Assembly: GCA_944325605.1 (NCBI GenBank)
Contig: CALVAX010000002.1
Span: 124,001 to 188,000, forward strand
Source: Candidatus Gastranaerophilales bacterium
Lineage (GTDB): Bacteria; Cyanobacteriota; Vampirovibrionia; Gastranaerophilales; Gastranaerophilaceae
Direction of reading: 5' to 3'
DNA length: 64,000 nt
Made by a program: the position numbers and the translations under genes. Below are positions 44,594 to 53,159 of this stretch, in pieces (position 1 is the first letter of the stretch; every line of letters starts with the position of its first letter). The notes under the pieces were generated by a model. It was not told where the DNA came from, did not search any database, and was given only the letters and a program-made list of their open reading frames with translations.

Positions 44594-44704
44594 ACGTCAT
44601 TCTGAGGACGAAGTCCGAAGAATCTAATTATGTTTAATAGATCCTTCGCCCTCTCACAAAACGATACTTAATCGTTTTGTTCGGCAGAGTGCTCAGGATG
44701 ACAT
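44594..44704. repeat. hairpin element with 39-bp cargo loop, right of GIY-YIG gene
   Basis: It starts with the same 36 bases as the left copy up to GAAGAATCTAATTA. The inverted half carries the 39-bp cargo loop at 44651-44689 (complement of CTCTGCCGAAC...TTGTGAGAG) before GCTCAGGATGACAT. It and the left copy lie in direct orientation. Confidence 0.9.
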
Positions 44705-44712
44705 GAAAACCT

Positions 44713-44760
44713 TACGTCATCCTGAACTTGTTTCAGGATCTCTTGATTTCAGGATGACGG
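44713..44760. repeat. short hairpin element, CTTGTTTCAGG variant
   Basis: CGTCATCCTGAA-CTTG-TTTCAGGATCT then an inverted TTTCAGGATGACG. Here the internal stem is CCTGAA/TTTCAGG rather than the GG-CC class. Confidence 0.8.
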
Positions 44761-44776
44761 TGTTTATGCATACAAA

Positions 44777-44810
44777 AACTCCCGTCTGCCTTTAGAGGAA
44801 AACGGGAGTT
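44777..44810 (-). terminator. terminator of the repetitive 627-residue protein gene
   Basis: Minus-strand stem AACTCCCGT/ACGGGAGTT with a 16-base loop and trailing Ts, 7 bases after the stop. Confidence 0.85.
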
Positions 44811-44816
44811 GTATAA

Positions 44817-46700
44817 TTATTTTGTCTTTTCATTATCGAGTTTTGCGAGTTTTTTTACAAATTCCGGATTACTAAAGTCAATTGTTTCATCTTTAATTCC
44901 GAGTTGTTCAAGTCGTTTGCTAAGGTTTTCGTATATGTGTTTTTGAATAGGCTCTTCACCCATAAACCATTCTTCCTTAAGTGCCTGCACTAAAGATTGA
45001 CCGGCCACGGCCTCGTATGAAGTCAGGACTTTAATAACGTTTTCAGGATTTATATATTCAAGCAGAGCTATTGTATCGCGGTTTAATGTCGGTCCTGAAA
45101 TTATGTGATGTAAGGAATCTGCAAGGACTGATTTTGTACATACACCGTTTTCGTCAAACTCATATTTATAATCCCTTTCTATGCCGTCTGAGTTTTTGCT
45201 CTTGATGTGGGTCAGGCGGAGAACTCCGTTTTCAACGAGCCTGTCAACGGTTTTGCCGTCAGCTTTGTAGTATGTTTGTTTTGTTACATTGTTATCTTTG
45301 TCGAATTCTTTTGTCCACTCTACTGTATTGTCACCACGTGTTCGGGTTTTGGTATAACTATTGTCTTCATTGTATTTGTAGGTGTATGTATGGTCAACGG
45401 TTTTGCCGTCTTTTTTGTATATGGTAAATTTTGTAGTTCTGTCTTTGCTATCATTCTCTTCAATAAAGTATAGACTATTGTCACCACGTGTTCGGGTTTT
45501 GGTATAACTGCCGTCGTCGTTGTATTTGTAGGTTACTGTATAGTCAACAGTTTTACCGTCTTCTTTGTATTCGGTATATTTTGTCGTTCTGTCTTTGTTG
45601 TCCTTCTCCTGAACATAAGATAATGTATCATCTCCACGTGTTAGGGTTTTGGTATAACTGCCGTCTTCGTTGTATTTGGAGGTGACAGTACAGTCAACGG
45701 TTTTACCGTCTTCTTTGTATTCGGTATATTTTGTCGTTCTGTCTTTGTTGTCCTTCTCCTCAACATAAAATAATGTATCATCTCCACGTGTTCGGGTTTT
45801 GGTATAACTGCCGTCTTCGTTGTATTTGTAGGTGTCTGTAGTGAAAACAGTTTGCCCGTCGGCTGTGTAACTAATTTCCTTAACTAACTTTCCATTTTCG
45901 TCATACTGACGTTCTAAATCCAGTTTGTCACTGCCTGTTTTTGTTTCAAGTTCAGCAGTCTTCTTGCCGTTGTTGTCATATTCAGTTACTACGCAACATT
46001 CATTATCTGCGTCACCTTTATTATAAATACGTTTTACTTCTCTGCCGTCTTTGTCAGTCCAGATTTCACAGTCGTTGTTACCTGCATCTTTGCCTTGTTT
46101 TGCTGTTATGCCTTCAGGCGGTTCAGTTGCTTTTACATACGGGTTTGCAGCAAGTCTTTCCTGCGGAGTTTGCTGTTGTGCAGCTGTCGGGTTCTCAGCG
46201 GCTGTCGGGTTCTCTGCAGCTTTCGGGTTTTCAGCGGCTGTCGGGTTCTCAGCGGCTGTCGGGTTCTCAGCAGCTGTCGGGTTCTCAGCAGCTGTCGGGT
46301 TCTCAGCGGCTGTCGGGTTCTCAGCAGCCGTCGGGTTTTCTGCAGCCGGAGCGTTCTTAATCACTACGCCCATTGCCTCATACAACTGTGCAGTTTCTTC
46401 TGCCGTAAATTCTATCTGCTGGTCGGGATGCACTATAAAACTATTATGCCAGCCGGCTTTTGTCTTGTCCGTGCCGCCTGTGAATATCGAGGCTTTTCCT
46501 TCGGCCTTTCTGTTCTGCTGAAGTTCAATCAGCTTGTCCAGAACAGCATTCCACTCTTTTGCCGTAATCTTGCCGTCTGTAAGTTCTGCGGTCTTGTTCT
46601 TTATCATTTCATCTACAAGATCTTTCAGGGCATGGGTAATCCCGTAATTCTTCTTAATCTTAATTGTTGCAGGATTAATTCCTGGCACATTCTCACTCAT
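44817..46700 (-). CDS. large acidic protein with two tiers of internal repeats
   Basis: A 627-residue hydrophilic protein of unknown function. Residues 1-115 are helical, with LTDGKITAKEWNAVLDKLI resembling an EF-hand-like loop. Residues about 118-172 are nine AAENPT hexapeptides (one is AAENPK). After a region with paired Cys (GNNDCEIWTDKDG, NECCVVTEYDNNG) come four tandem 50-residue units beginning KYNEDGSYTKTRTRGD and ending EDGKTVD, at about residues 292-491. These resemble YD/MORN-like beta repeats. No signal peptide or membrane anchor is seen, although the composition is that of a surface or secreted adhesin. AAGGAG precedes the ATG. Confidence 0.82.
   Translation of the reverse strand: MSENVPGINPATIKIKKNYGITHALKDLVDEMIKNKTAELTDGKITAKEWNAVLDKLIELQQNRKAEGKASIFTGGTDKTKAGWHNSFIVHPDQQIEFTAEETAQLYEAMGVVIKNAPAAENPTAAENPTAAENPTAAENPTAAENPTAAENPTAAENPKAAENPTAAENPTAAQQQTPQERLAANPYVKATEPPEGITAKQGKDAGNNDCEIWTDKDGREVKRIYNKGDADNECCVVTEYDNNGKKTAELETKTGSDKLDLERQYDENGKLVKEISYTADGQTVFTTDTYKYNEDGSYTKTRTRGDDTLFYVEEKDNKDRTTKYTEYKEDGKTVDCTVTSKYNEDGSYTKTLTRGDDTLSYVQEKDNKDRTTKYTEYKEDGKTVDYTVTYKYNDDGSYTKTRTRGDNSLYFIEENDSKDRTTKFTIYKKDGKTVDHTYTYKYNEDNSYTKTRTRGDNTVEWTKEFDKDNNVTKQTYYKADGKTVDRLVENGVLRLTHIKSKNSDGIERDYKYEFDENGVCTKSVLADSLHHIISGPTLNRDTIALLEYINPENVIKVLTSYEAVAGQSLVQALKEEWFMGEEPIQKHIYENLSKRLEQLGIKDETIDFSNPEFVKKLAKLDNEKTK
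45227..45827 (-). repeat. four 150-bp tandem coding repeats
   Basis: Four units of exactly 50 codons follow one another. The first two share nearly all residues and the last is the most diverged. Phrases such as CACGTGTTCGGGTTTTGGTA recur every 150 bases. Recombination could change copy number without breaking the frame. Confidence 0.85.
46186..46347 (-). repeat. nine 18-bp tandem coding repeats (AAENPT)
   Basis: The phrase GCTGTCGGGTTCTCAGC recurs about nine times without spacers. Copies differ only at third positions and one ACA/AAA change. There are no unique spacers, so it is not CRISPR. Confidence 0.9.
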
Positions 46701-46983
46701 AATGAATCTCCTTATGTTATATTCCGTATGATATACTTATATAAAGTTTATATGCCCTGAAAAATTGCGCTTTATATCTTTCTATTTTTTTTGCTTTTTG
46801 CCATGAACCCTTGTCATTGCCTGAATCAAGCCATAAAATTAATCTTTACAATTTGTAATATTTCATATATTTATATTAGTGTATATTTTGTGAAAAGGTT
46901 ATATAATAAAATAAACTGATTTGAAAAGTTCGGTTGATTTTAATTTGGAAATCATTAAATTTGAAGAATAAAGGATGATTAAG

Positions 46984-47979
46984 ATGAATAAAAATTTAGT
47001 ATTATTTTTATCCGCAGTGTTAATGCTCGGTGCTGTTTCTACAGTAAATGCCGCTGAGAACAGTTCAAAACCTTATGCAGTGATTAATGAATCAACTATC
47101 CCGAAAACAGAGCCTGTTGAACCGCCGGTTAGTATTACTGCTTTTGAATACGACCCGAAGCTTTACCCGAATCCGAATCTTAACCATGCTATTGCAAGTT
47201 ATAAAGATGCCAATTACACCGGTGCGGCTCAGGAATTGATTTCGTTTGTCGATAAAAACCCCGAAAATGCAAAAGCATACTATTACCTCGCTGTTACCCT
47301 TGCCAACCTCGGTGATACGGATGCCGCTATCTCTGCATATGAAAAAGTTATAACTTTAAATCCTAATGAGGCAATGGTTACTTATGCCGCAAAAGGCCGC
47401 GACTGTCTGACCGGCGGGCCTCTGTGCGCTGAATCTGGGCTTATGGAAGGCGAAGAGCCTGATCCGCTGGATGAGTTTATCAATGCTCCTTATGGCGACG
47501 GCTTCTCTCCAGAGTTGAAAGAGCAGATGAAATATAAAGATTTGGAAAATATTCAGAAAAATATTAACAGAAAACCCGAACTTGCGCCGGAAGATGTTCA
47601 GGAAATTAAAGATTTTGACAAAGAACATTCAGGTTATGAGCTTACCGATAACAAAATCGCCCTTGCTGACGGCGAAGTTTCCAGTGACGAAATCGTTGAG
47701 GCTTTGAATACTCTCCAAAAAGCCGGCATGAACGTGACTATTCAGCCGTCAACCCAAAATCCCGCTGCTTTTCAGGATCCACAGGCGGCGCAGATGAGTA
47801 TGATGCTCGGCGGTAATCAAAATAATAATAATGATCCGATGACTCAGATGCTTCCTTATATGATGCAGGCCGGTACTAAAGATGGCGCTCAAAATGTCGA
47901 CCCGCAGGTTCTGCAAACTATGATGATGAGTTCTATGTTGAATAATCTCGACTTCAACACATCTGATAATGACCGGTAA
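46984..47979 (+). CDS. exported TPR protein with Met/Asn/Gln-rich tail
   Basis: A 331-residue protein. The signal peptide is LVLFLSAVLMLGAVSTVNAA. TPR units lie at about residues 65-140 (AIASYKDANYTGAAQELISF, YYYLAVTLANLGDTDAAISA). A middle part of unknown fold follows. The last 90 residues are rich in Met, Gln and Asn (QDPQAAQMSMMLGGNQNNNN, MTQMLPYMMQAGTKDGAQN) and probably disordered. The ATG at 46984 is chosen: AAGG lies 9 bases upstream, while the ATG at 46975 abuts it. A second TPR gene starts 3 bases after the stop. Confidence 0.78.
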   Translation: MNKNLVLFLSAVLMLGAVSTVNAAENSSKPYAVINESTIPKTEPVEPPVSITAFEYDPKLYPNPNLNHAIASYKDANYTGAAQELISFVDKNPENAKAYYYLAVTLANLGDTDAAISAYEKVITLNPNEAMVTYAAKGRDCLTGGPLCAESGLMEGEEPDPLDEFINAPYGDGFSPELKEQMKYKDLENIQKNINRKPELAPEDVQEIKDFDKEHSGYELTDNKIALADGEVSSDEIVEALNTLQKAGMNVTIQPSTQNPAAFQDPQAAQMSMMLGGNQNNNNDPMTQMLPYMMQAGTKDGAQNVDPQVLQTMMMSSMLNNLDFNTSDNDR

Positions 47980-47982
47980 ATT

Positions 47983-48582
47983 ATGATTACAACATACGAA
48001 GATGCTAAATATAAACTCTTGACATTCTCTCTTGACGAGGAATGTCAATGTTTTTTTCAAAAAAATAATTGTATTCTTGAACTTGCTTATTCTAAAATAT
48101 TCACGGATGAACCCTCGCTGGCTGAGGAACTTTTTAAACAATCTTGCAATTTAAATCCAAGATCTAAGTGGGGCCTTAAACTCGCAGGCATGCTCCTGAA
48201 TAAACCGGTGCCTTATCCGACTTATTTTGAGTTAAGAAATTTCCTCGAAATTGATTTGAATCTTTTAATCAATTATGACAAAGGTGCCTATGCTGATGAA
48301 ATTCTGAGTTATTCGGATTCGTTTTTCTCGGTAAATCCAGAGGTATACAAGTATATCGGACGTGTTTTCTGGAATAATGGATTGTATTCTTACGGCAAAT
48401 TCTTTCTCGAACGTGCTAAAAATTATTTTTTCTCTGATCCGGAGCTTCATGTCCTTCTTGCAAATGTTTACATCGCCGAAGGCCGGCCGGAAAAGGCTCT
48501 TTCCGCTGTTGACAATTGTCTCGATATTCTTCCTGATTATTTTCCGGCTGTAGTTTTGAAAAAAAATTTAACGAAAATTTGA
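47983..48582 (+). CDS. cytoplasmic TPR protein
   Basis: A 199-residue protein without signal peptide. It has TPR-like helices such as YKYIGRVFWNNGLYSYGKFF and LHVLLANVYIAEGRPEKALS. The N-terminal part is less clear (FSLDEECQCFFQKNNCILEL). It starts 3 bases after the exported TPR gene, so the two are probably co-expressed. The function is not known. Confidence 0.75.
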   Translation: MITTYEDAKYKLLTFSLDEECQCFFQKNNCILELAYSKIFTDEPSLAEELFKQSCNLNPRSKWGLKLAGMLLNKPVPYPTYFELRNFLEIDLNLLINYDKGAYADEILSYSDSFFSVNPEVYKYIGRVFWNNGLYSYGKFFLERAKNYFFSDPELHVLLANVYIAEGRPEKALSAVDNCLDILPDYFPAVVLKKNLTKI

Positions 48583-48649
48583 TAGATAAATATCTTTATG
48601 CTACTCTGGTAGCGCAAGTTTTTAGAAACCCCAAGGAGAGGATTTAACG

Positions 48650-49696
48650 ATGATTATTATAATGGAGCGCGACGCAACCAAAGTTAATATTGAAAAAGTG
48701 CTGGATTTATTGAAAGATAACGGATTTAAAGTCAGATGCAACGAAGGTGAAATTCACACAGTCATAGATGCACTTGGCGACAAAACAACCGTTTCTCCCG
48801 GGCGTGTGGCTGCTCTGGAAGGTGTTAAAGAAGTTAAGATTATCAGAGAACCTTACAGGCTTGCTTCCCGTGACAGCCAGACTGATGATACTGTAATTAC
48901 GTTCCCTAACGGTGTTAAAATCGGCGGAAACAACAAACCCGTTGCTATGGTCGGGCCATGTTCCATTGAAGATTACGACGGACTTTTGGAAGTCGCTGAA
49001 GCTGCAAAAGAAATGGGTTGTCAGTTCTTGAGAGGCGGTGCTTTTAAGCCCAGAACTTCTCCTTATGATTTTCAGGGGTTTGGAGAACAGGCGCTTAAAT
49101 ATCTGAAAAAAGCCGGAGAAGCTACGGGGCTTTTAACGGTTTCTGAGGTCATGGATGCTTCTGATCTTGATATGATGTGTGATTATGTCGATGTTCTGCA
49201 GATTGGTGCTAGAAATGTTCAGAATTTTAAGCTTTTGCAGGCTGTCGGCAGATGCAGCAGACCTGTAATTCTAAAAAGAGGGCTTGCAAGTACAATAAGA
49301 GAATTTCTTCTTGCCGCAGAACATATTATGTATCAGGGAAATAAAAACGTTATTCTCTGCGAAAGAGGCATAAGAAGTTTTGACAGTGCTTATACACGAA
49401 ATGTTATGGATATTGCTTCAATTCCGATTATTAAAAAATACTCTCATCTTCCGATAATCGTAGACCCCAGCCATGGAACCGGACAAAGATATTTGATTGA
49501 ACCTATGGCAAAAGCAGGGCTTGTGGTAGGTGCTGACGGTGTTATGATAGAAGTTCACCACGATCCTGAAAAAGCTCTGTCTGACGGTAAACAAAGCCTT
49601 CCTATTCCAATGTTCAAAGAAGTGATGAAACGTCTTAATCAGTTTAGAGACAGGCTTCATTACGAAAAACAATATCTCAGTGCAGACGTTAAATAA
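48650..49696 (+). CDS. aroF: 3-deoxy-7-phosphoheptulonate synthase
   Basis: First enzyme of the shikimate pathway, condensing PEP with erythrose 4-phosphate. The 348 residues consist of a ferredoxin-like N-terminal regulatory domain (about 1-75) and the TIM-barrel catalytic domain: [78 protein letters not shown]. The class is the AroA(I-beta) or TM0343-like type, usually feedback-inhibited through the N-terminal domain. AAGGAGAGG lies 8 bases before the ATG. No other aromatic genes are near. Confidence 0.95.
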   Translation: MIIIMERDATKVNIEKVLDLLKDNGFKVRCNEGEIHTVIDALGDKTTVSPGRVAALEGVKEVKIIREPYRLASRDSQTDDTVITFPNGVKIGGNNKPVAMVGPCSIEDYDGLLEVAEAAKEMGCQFLRGGAFKPRTSPYDFQGFGEQALKYLKKAGEATGLLTVSEVMDASDLDMMCDYVDVLQIGARNVQNFKLLQAVGRCSRPVILKRGLASTIREFLLAAEHIMYQGNKNVILCERGIRSFDSAYTRNVMDIASIPIIKKYSHLPIIVDPSHGTGQRYLIEPMAKAGLVVGADGVMIEVHHDPEKALSDGKQSLPIPMFKEVMKRLNQFRDRLHYEKQYLSADVK

Positions 49697-49701
49697 GAAT
49701 T

Positions 49702-49736
49702 AAAAAGCCCTTCTTTAATATATGAAGGGCTTTTTT
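49702..49736 (+). terminator. aroF terminator
   Basis: Stem AAAAAGCCCTTC/GAAGGGCTTTTT with a 10-base AT loop and trailing Ts. Confidence 0.92.
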
Positions 49737-49761
49737 GTTACTTTTATTATGATTAAACCGC

Positions 49762-50292
49762 TTAGTAATCGCTGATTGCAGAATCTTCTTCATCCTGAAG
49801 CGAGGACAAATCACGGCTGTATTTTGCATCAAAGTCTTCCGGCATCATATCGCTGTCCGGCCATACAGTATCCTCGTCAAATCTGCAGGCATGAAGATTT
49901 ACTGACGCTGAAAGGTCTGAATTACTCAGATCGCTTTCTGAAAATATGCATCCGGCCATATCTGCATCTGTAAAGTTACAATATGTCATTTCTGCATAAC
50001 TGCAATCCGCACCGTTAAGCAAAGCGTCTGTAAAATCACATTCCAAAACTCTTGCTCTTGTGAAATCAACAGATGTTAAATCCGCATTTACAAATTTTAC
50101 AAAAGACAGCGAACAATCAGCAAATGAACTTGAATTTAGATCAACGTCCGTAAAATCAATTTCGGAGAGATTTATGCCTGAAAAGTCCACCTCGCTGAGG
50201 TCAACTTCCTCTTGTTCGAGTTTCCATTCGTTAAATTTTTCGGGATATTTCTGTAATAATTCGACTAATTCTTCTTTCGTATAATCAATCAT
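49762..50292 (-). CDS. pentapeptide-repeat protein
   Basis: A 176-residue soluble protein. Residues 30-135 follow the A(D/N)LXX pentapeptide pattern: VDFSGINLSEIDFTDVDLN, FVNADLTSVDFTRARVLE, ALLNGADCSYAEMTYCNFT, FSESDLSNSDLSAS. This forms a right-handed square beta helix. Such proteins are common in cyanobacteria and generally of unknown role; a few are DNA mimics that protect gyrase. The flanks are acidic. A strong AAGGAG precedes the ATG. Confidence 0.88.
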   Translation of the reverse strand: MIDYTKEELVELLQKYPEKFNEWKLEQEEVDLSEVDFSGINLSEIDFTDVDLNSSSFADCSLSFVKFVNADLTSVDFTRARVLECDFTDALLNGADCSYAEMTYCNFTDADMAGCIFSESDLSNSDLSASVNLHACRFDEDTVWPDSDMMPEDFDAKYSRDLSSLQDEEDSAISDY

Positions 50293-50320
50293 TCAATTCT
50301 CCTTTATGTATATTTTTAAG

Positions 50321-50947
50321 TTATTTTTTTATTAAATCAGTCTGCATTGCAAGTAAAACTGCCTGTGTACGGCTGGTTACGTTTAGTTTCTTAAAGATAC
50401 TATTAAGATGGCTCTTGACTGTAACTTCTCTTAAAACAAGTTTTTCTGCTATATCTTTGTTACTTGCACCTTTCGCAGCCAGTGAAAGAACTTCTCTTTC
50501 TCTGTTAGTAAGGGTTTTTAGGGTTGAGTCTGTTTTTAAGGAACGTTTAGAGGCATTTGCTTCTTTTGCCCATTCATTTCGTCTTAAAACGGCCTCCATT
50601 CTTGCCAGAAGATTTGGCAGTACAAACGGTTTGGTTATATAATCATCCGCTCCGATTTTAAGACCTGCAACAACTTTTTGTTCGTCGGAAATTGCGGTCA
50701 GCATTATTACAGGTATATATTTGGTAGAGGCATGTTTTCTTATAGCTTTTAAAGTTGCCCAGCCATCAAGATTTGGCATCATAACATCAAGCAGAATAAT
50801 ATCATATTTTGTATCTTCGCCTGTCAGAATTTCCAGAGCCTGAATTCCGTCTATTGCCACACGGACATTATAGCCGTAATACGGAAGGGCATCTTTTAAA
50901 TATTTAGGATTGTCATCGACTAATAATACATTTGCCGTTTCAGACAT
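50321..50947 (-). CDS. NarL/FixJ-type response regulator B
   Basis: A 208-residue regulator. The receiver has VDDNPKYLKDALPY, phosphoacceptor Asp in IILLDVMMPNLDGWATL and Lys in DYITKPFVLPNLLA. The LuxR-type helix-turn-helix is LTNREREVLSLAAKGASNKD and REVTVKSHLNSIFKKLNVTS. I use the ATG at 50947, with AAGGA 7 bases upstream, and not the one at 50965 that overlaps the preceding gene. It is the last gene of a four-gene unit with no kinase. Confidence 0.92.
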   Translation of the reverse strand: MSETANVLLVDDNPKYLKDALPYYGYNVRVAIDGIQALEILTGEDTKYDIILLDVMMPNLDGWATLKAIRKHASTKYIPVIMLTAISDEQKVVAGLKIGADDYITKPFVLPNLLARMEAVLRRNEWAKEANASKRSLKTDSTLKTLTNREREVLSLAAKGASNKDIAEKLVLREVTVKSHLNSIFKKLNVTSRTQAVLLAMQTDLIKK

Positions 50948-50957
50948 TTTTATTCCT

Positions 50958-51605
50958 TTACACAATATTATTTTTAAGGGCTTTCAATGCTGCCTGAAGT
51001 CGGTCATCAACTTCAAGCTTTTGCAGAATACTTGCAACGTGGGCTTTTGTTGTATTTATGCTTATCACAAGAAGCTGGGCTATTTCCATATTGGAATATC
51101 CTTCGGTCATAAGTTTCAGGATTTGTTTTTCGCGGGAAGTCAGGTCGTAATCTTTGCCGTCAGTTTCAGCGTCCAAGCCTCTTGAAGTTGTTGATGCTTT
51201 TAATACAATATGTGCAATGCTAGGGTCAAACCATGCTGCGCCATCGGCAACTGATTGGACTACCGCAACAAGCCTTTGAGGATTAATTTCTTTTGAGCAG
51301 TATGCATTTGCACCGGCTTTAAGGCTGTTTAAAACTTCTTTTTCATCATTGTGGGATGTAAGTATAATAACTTTTACATCTTTATTTGATGATCTGATTT
51401 GTTTTGTAGCCTCTATTCCGTTCATATTTGGAAGCCCTAAGTCCATTATAATTACGTCAATAGGGTGCTCTTTAAAAATTTCAAGTGCTTTTTCTGCAGA
51501 TTCAGCCTCGTAAATATTTTCAACATAATCTACGCCCTCAAACGTTGTTTTGAGTCCGAATCTTGTTAATTCATGATCTTCTACAATAAGGATATTCTTT
51601 TTCAT
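50958..51605 (-). CDS. NarL/FixJ-type response regulator A
   Basis: A 215-residue regulator. The receiver has VEDHELTRFGLKTTF, phosphoacceptor Asp in VIIMDLGLPNMNGIEATK, Thr in VIILTSHND and Lys in AYCSKEINPQRL. The LuxR-type domain is LTSREKQILKLMTEGYSNME and NTTKAHVASILQKLEVDD. It starts 4 bases inside the end of the TPR gene and is followed 10 bases later by regulator B. The two regulators have the same domain order but are clearly different in sequence. Confidence 0.93.
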   Translation of the reverse strand: MKKNILIVEDHELTRFGLKTTFEGVDYVENIYEAESAEKALEIFKEHPIDVIIMDLGLPNMNGIEATKQIRSSNKDVKVIILTSHNDEKEVLNSLKAGANAYCSKEINPQRLVAVVQSVADGAAWFDPSIAHIVLKASTTSRGLDAETDGKDYDLTSREKQILKLMTEGYSNMEIAQLLVISINTTKAHVASILQKLEVDDRLQAALKALKNNIV

Positions 51606-53146
51606 ATTTTTAATTCCTCTTTGGCGGGCATGTAATCCGGGTTCAGCTTAAGGCTTCTTTTAAAATTAGCATTGGCATCTTCATTTTGACCCTGAGCCTT
51701 TGCTATGAGTCCTTGATAATAATAATATCTAAAATCATTTTCGTCAATATATCCTGCAATGGCAAGATAAAACTTTGCCTGTCTGTAATTTTGTTTTTCT
51801 ATTTCAACTCTGGCAAGATCAATCCATGCATCTTTGTATGAAAGATTTATTGAAAGCGCGCGTTTGAGGTAATTGATTTCACGGTCTTTGTCAAAAAGCG
51901 CCATGTAATAATATGCCTGCGCGCAGTCTGAATGATTTTTCAGAATTTTTGCAATAATGTCTTTTGATTTTTTATCATTTCCGAGCATCTGGTAAGTTTC
52001 TGCAACTTTTATTTCAGGTATCTGTGAAGCTTTTTCTTTTGAAGCTGCGGATTCATAATATTTTAAAGCTGTTTTGTAGTCTTTGTTTCTATAGCTCAAA
52101 TCTCCGAGAACGAGAAGGGCTGTAACATTTTTCTTATTTATTTTATATGCCTTTAAAGCCATATCTTCGGCTTTTTCAAACTCTTTCATCTCGTAATATA
52201 CTCTGGCAAGAAGCGCATATACTTCTTTGTTGCTTTTCTTTTTAGTTGAAACCGCACTTTGAAGTGTTCTTAAAGCCTTGTTTAGTTCTTGTTCATAGTA
52301 ATAGTAATATCCGAGATGATAATTTTTCATATATTCATTTTTTTGTGTTTTATAAAGAATATATTGTTCAAGTGAATTGATTTTATTAACATATTCAGCT
52401 GTGATAAAAGGCTGTTCTTTAATAGAATCTATTATTTTCAGAGCATCTTTCGGTTTTTTGCCTTGAGAAAGGATTTCAGCTTTGAGCCTGCTGTAGTTAA
52501 TATTTGCCGGGTTTTTAGAAATGGCAATGTCCACATATTTTATGGCATCATTGAGGTTTCCTGATTTCAAGGAGCCAAGAGAAGCAAGGTAATTTGCATA
52601 ATCGCTTCCCTGCATTAAAAATGTATTTTTAACAAGTTCTACTGTTGCTTCTCTGCTCTGGTCGTTGTAAATGATATTTGAGAATATTTCTCCGAGGTAT
52701 ATTTCATCCTGTTTGGAGAGTTTTGTTGACGGGTAATAAAATCTTTTAATTTCTTCTGTTAAAAGATTTGAAATCTCTTTATCATGTACTTTGTCAAGCG
52801 CAAGTTCTGCAAGTGTAAAGAATCCGATGTCAGCCATTTTGGTTGCAAAGTGAAGATACGCATAATCGCTCGGGTTAATACTTTCAATCAAAACGTCAAA
52901 ATCTGCGTATGCTGATCTGACGTTGCTTTGCATAAATCTGTTTAAACCGATGGCATACTGGTTATAGATATCATTTTTTGTCAGAGTGGCTTTTTGCGGT
53001 TCAAGAAATATAAAACTGTGTGAAGGCTGTGAGGCAAGCGGATTTGCCGGCTGAATTTTTGCATAAGGATTTTCAGCCCTGACGCTTATCGGGCTTATAC
53101 ACAATCCCATTATCAACAAAATTAATTTTAGCTTTTTGTTTATCAA
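51602..53146 (-). CDS. exported TPR-rich protein
   Basis: A 514-residue protein with an N-terminal signal (LILLIMGLCISPISVRAENP). About ten TPR units follow, such as YYYYYEQELNKALRTLQSAV, YALLARVYYEMKEFEKAEDM, LLVLGDLSYRNKDYKTALKY and YYYQGLIAKAQGQNEDANAN. The start is a TTG at 53146, 8 bases after AAGGCGG; no ATG fits the signal peptide. It lies between an HD-GYP protein and two orphan regulators and overlaps the next start by 4 bases. A sensory or assembly role is inferred only from this context. Confidence 0.82.
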   Translation of the reverse strand: MINKKLKLILLIMGLCISPISVRAENPYAKIQPANPLASQPSHSFIFLEPQKATLTKNDIYNQYAIGLNRFMQSNVRSAYADFDVLIESINPSDYAYLHFATKMADIGFFTLAELALDKVHDKEISNLLTEEIKRFYYPSTKLSKQDEIYLGEIFSNIIYNDQSREATVELVKNTFLMQGSDYANYLASLGSLKSGNLNDAIKYVDIAISKNPANINYSRLKAEILSQGKKPKDALKIIDSIKEQPFITAEYVNKINSLEQYILYKTQKNEYMKNYHLGYYYYYEQELNKALRTLQSAVSTKKKSNKEVYALLARVYYEMKEFEKAEDMALKAYKINKKNVTALLVLGDLSYRNKDYKTALKYYESAASKEKASQIPEIKVAETYQMLGNDKKSKDIIAKILKNHSDCAQAYYYMALFDKDREINYLKRALSINLSYKDAWIDLARVEIEKQNYRQAKFYLAIAGYIDENDFRYYYYQGLIAKAQGQNEDANANFKRSLKLNPDYMPAKEELKI

Positions 53147-53159
53147 ATTTTTGTCCGCC

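Noticed and set aside
46186-46347. Regular 18-bp repeats resembling a CRISPR array
   Set aside because: The units are directly joined without spacers, lie in frame in a long gene and code for AAENPT; no cas genes are present.
45941-46760. Long plus-strand open frames of 139-221 codons opposite the repetitive gene
   Set aside because: They are antisense shadows of in-frame repeats; they give Cys/Ser/Arg-rich low-complexity protein and have no ribosome binding site.
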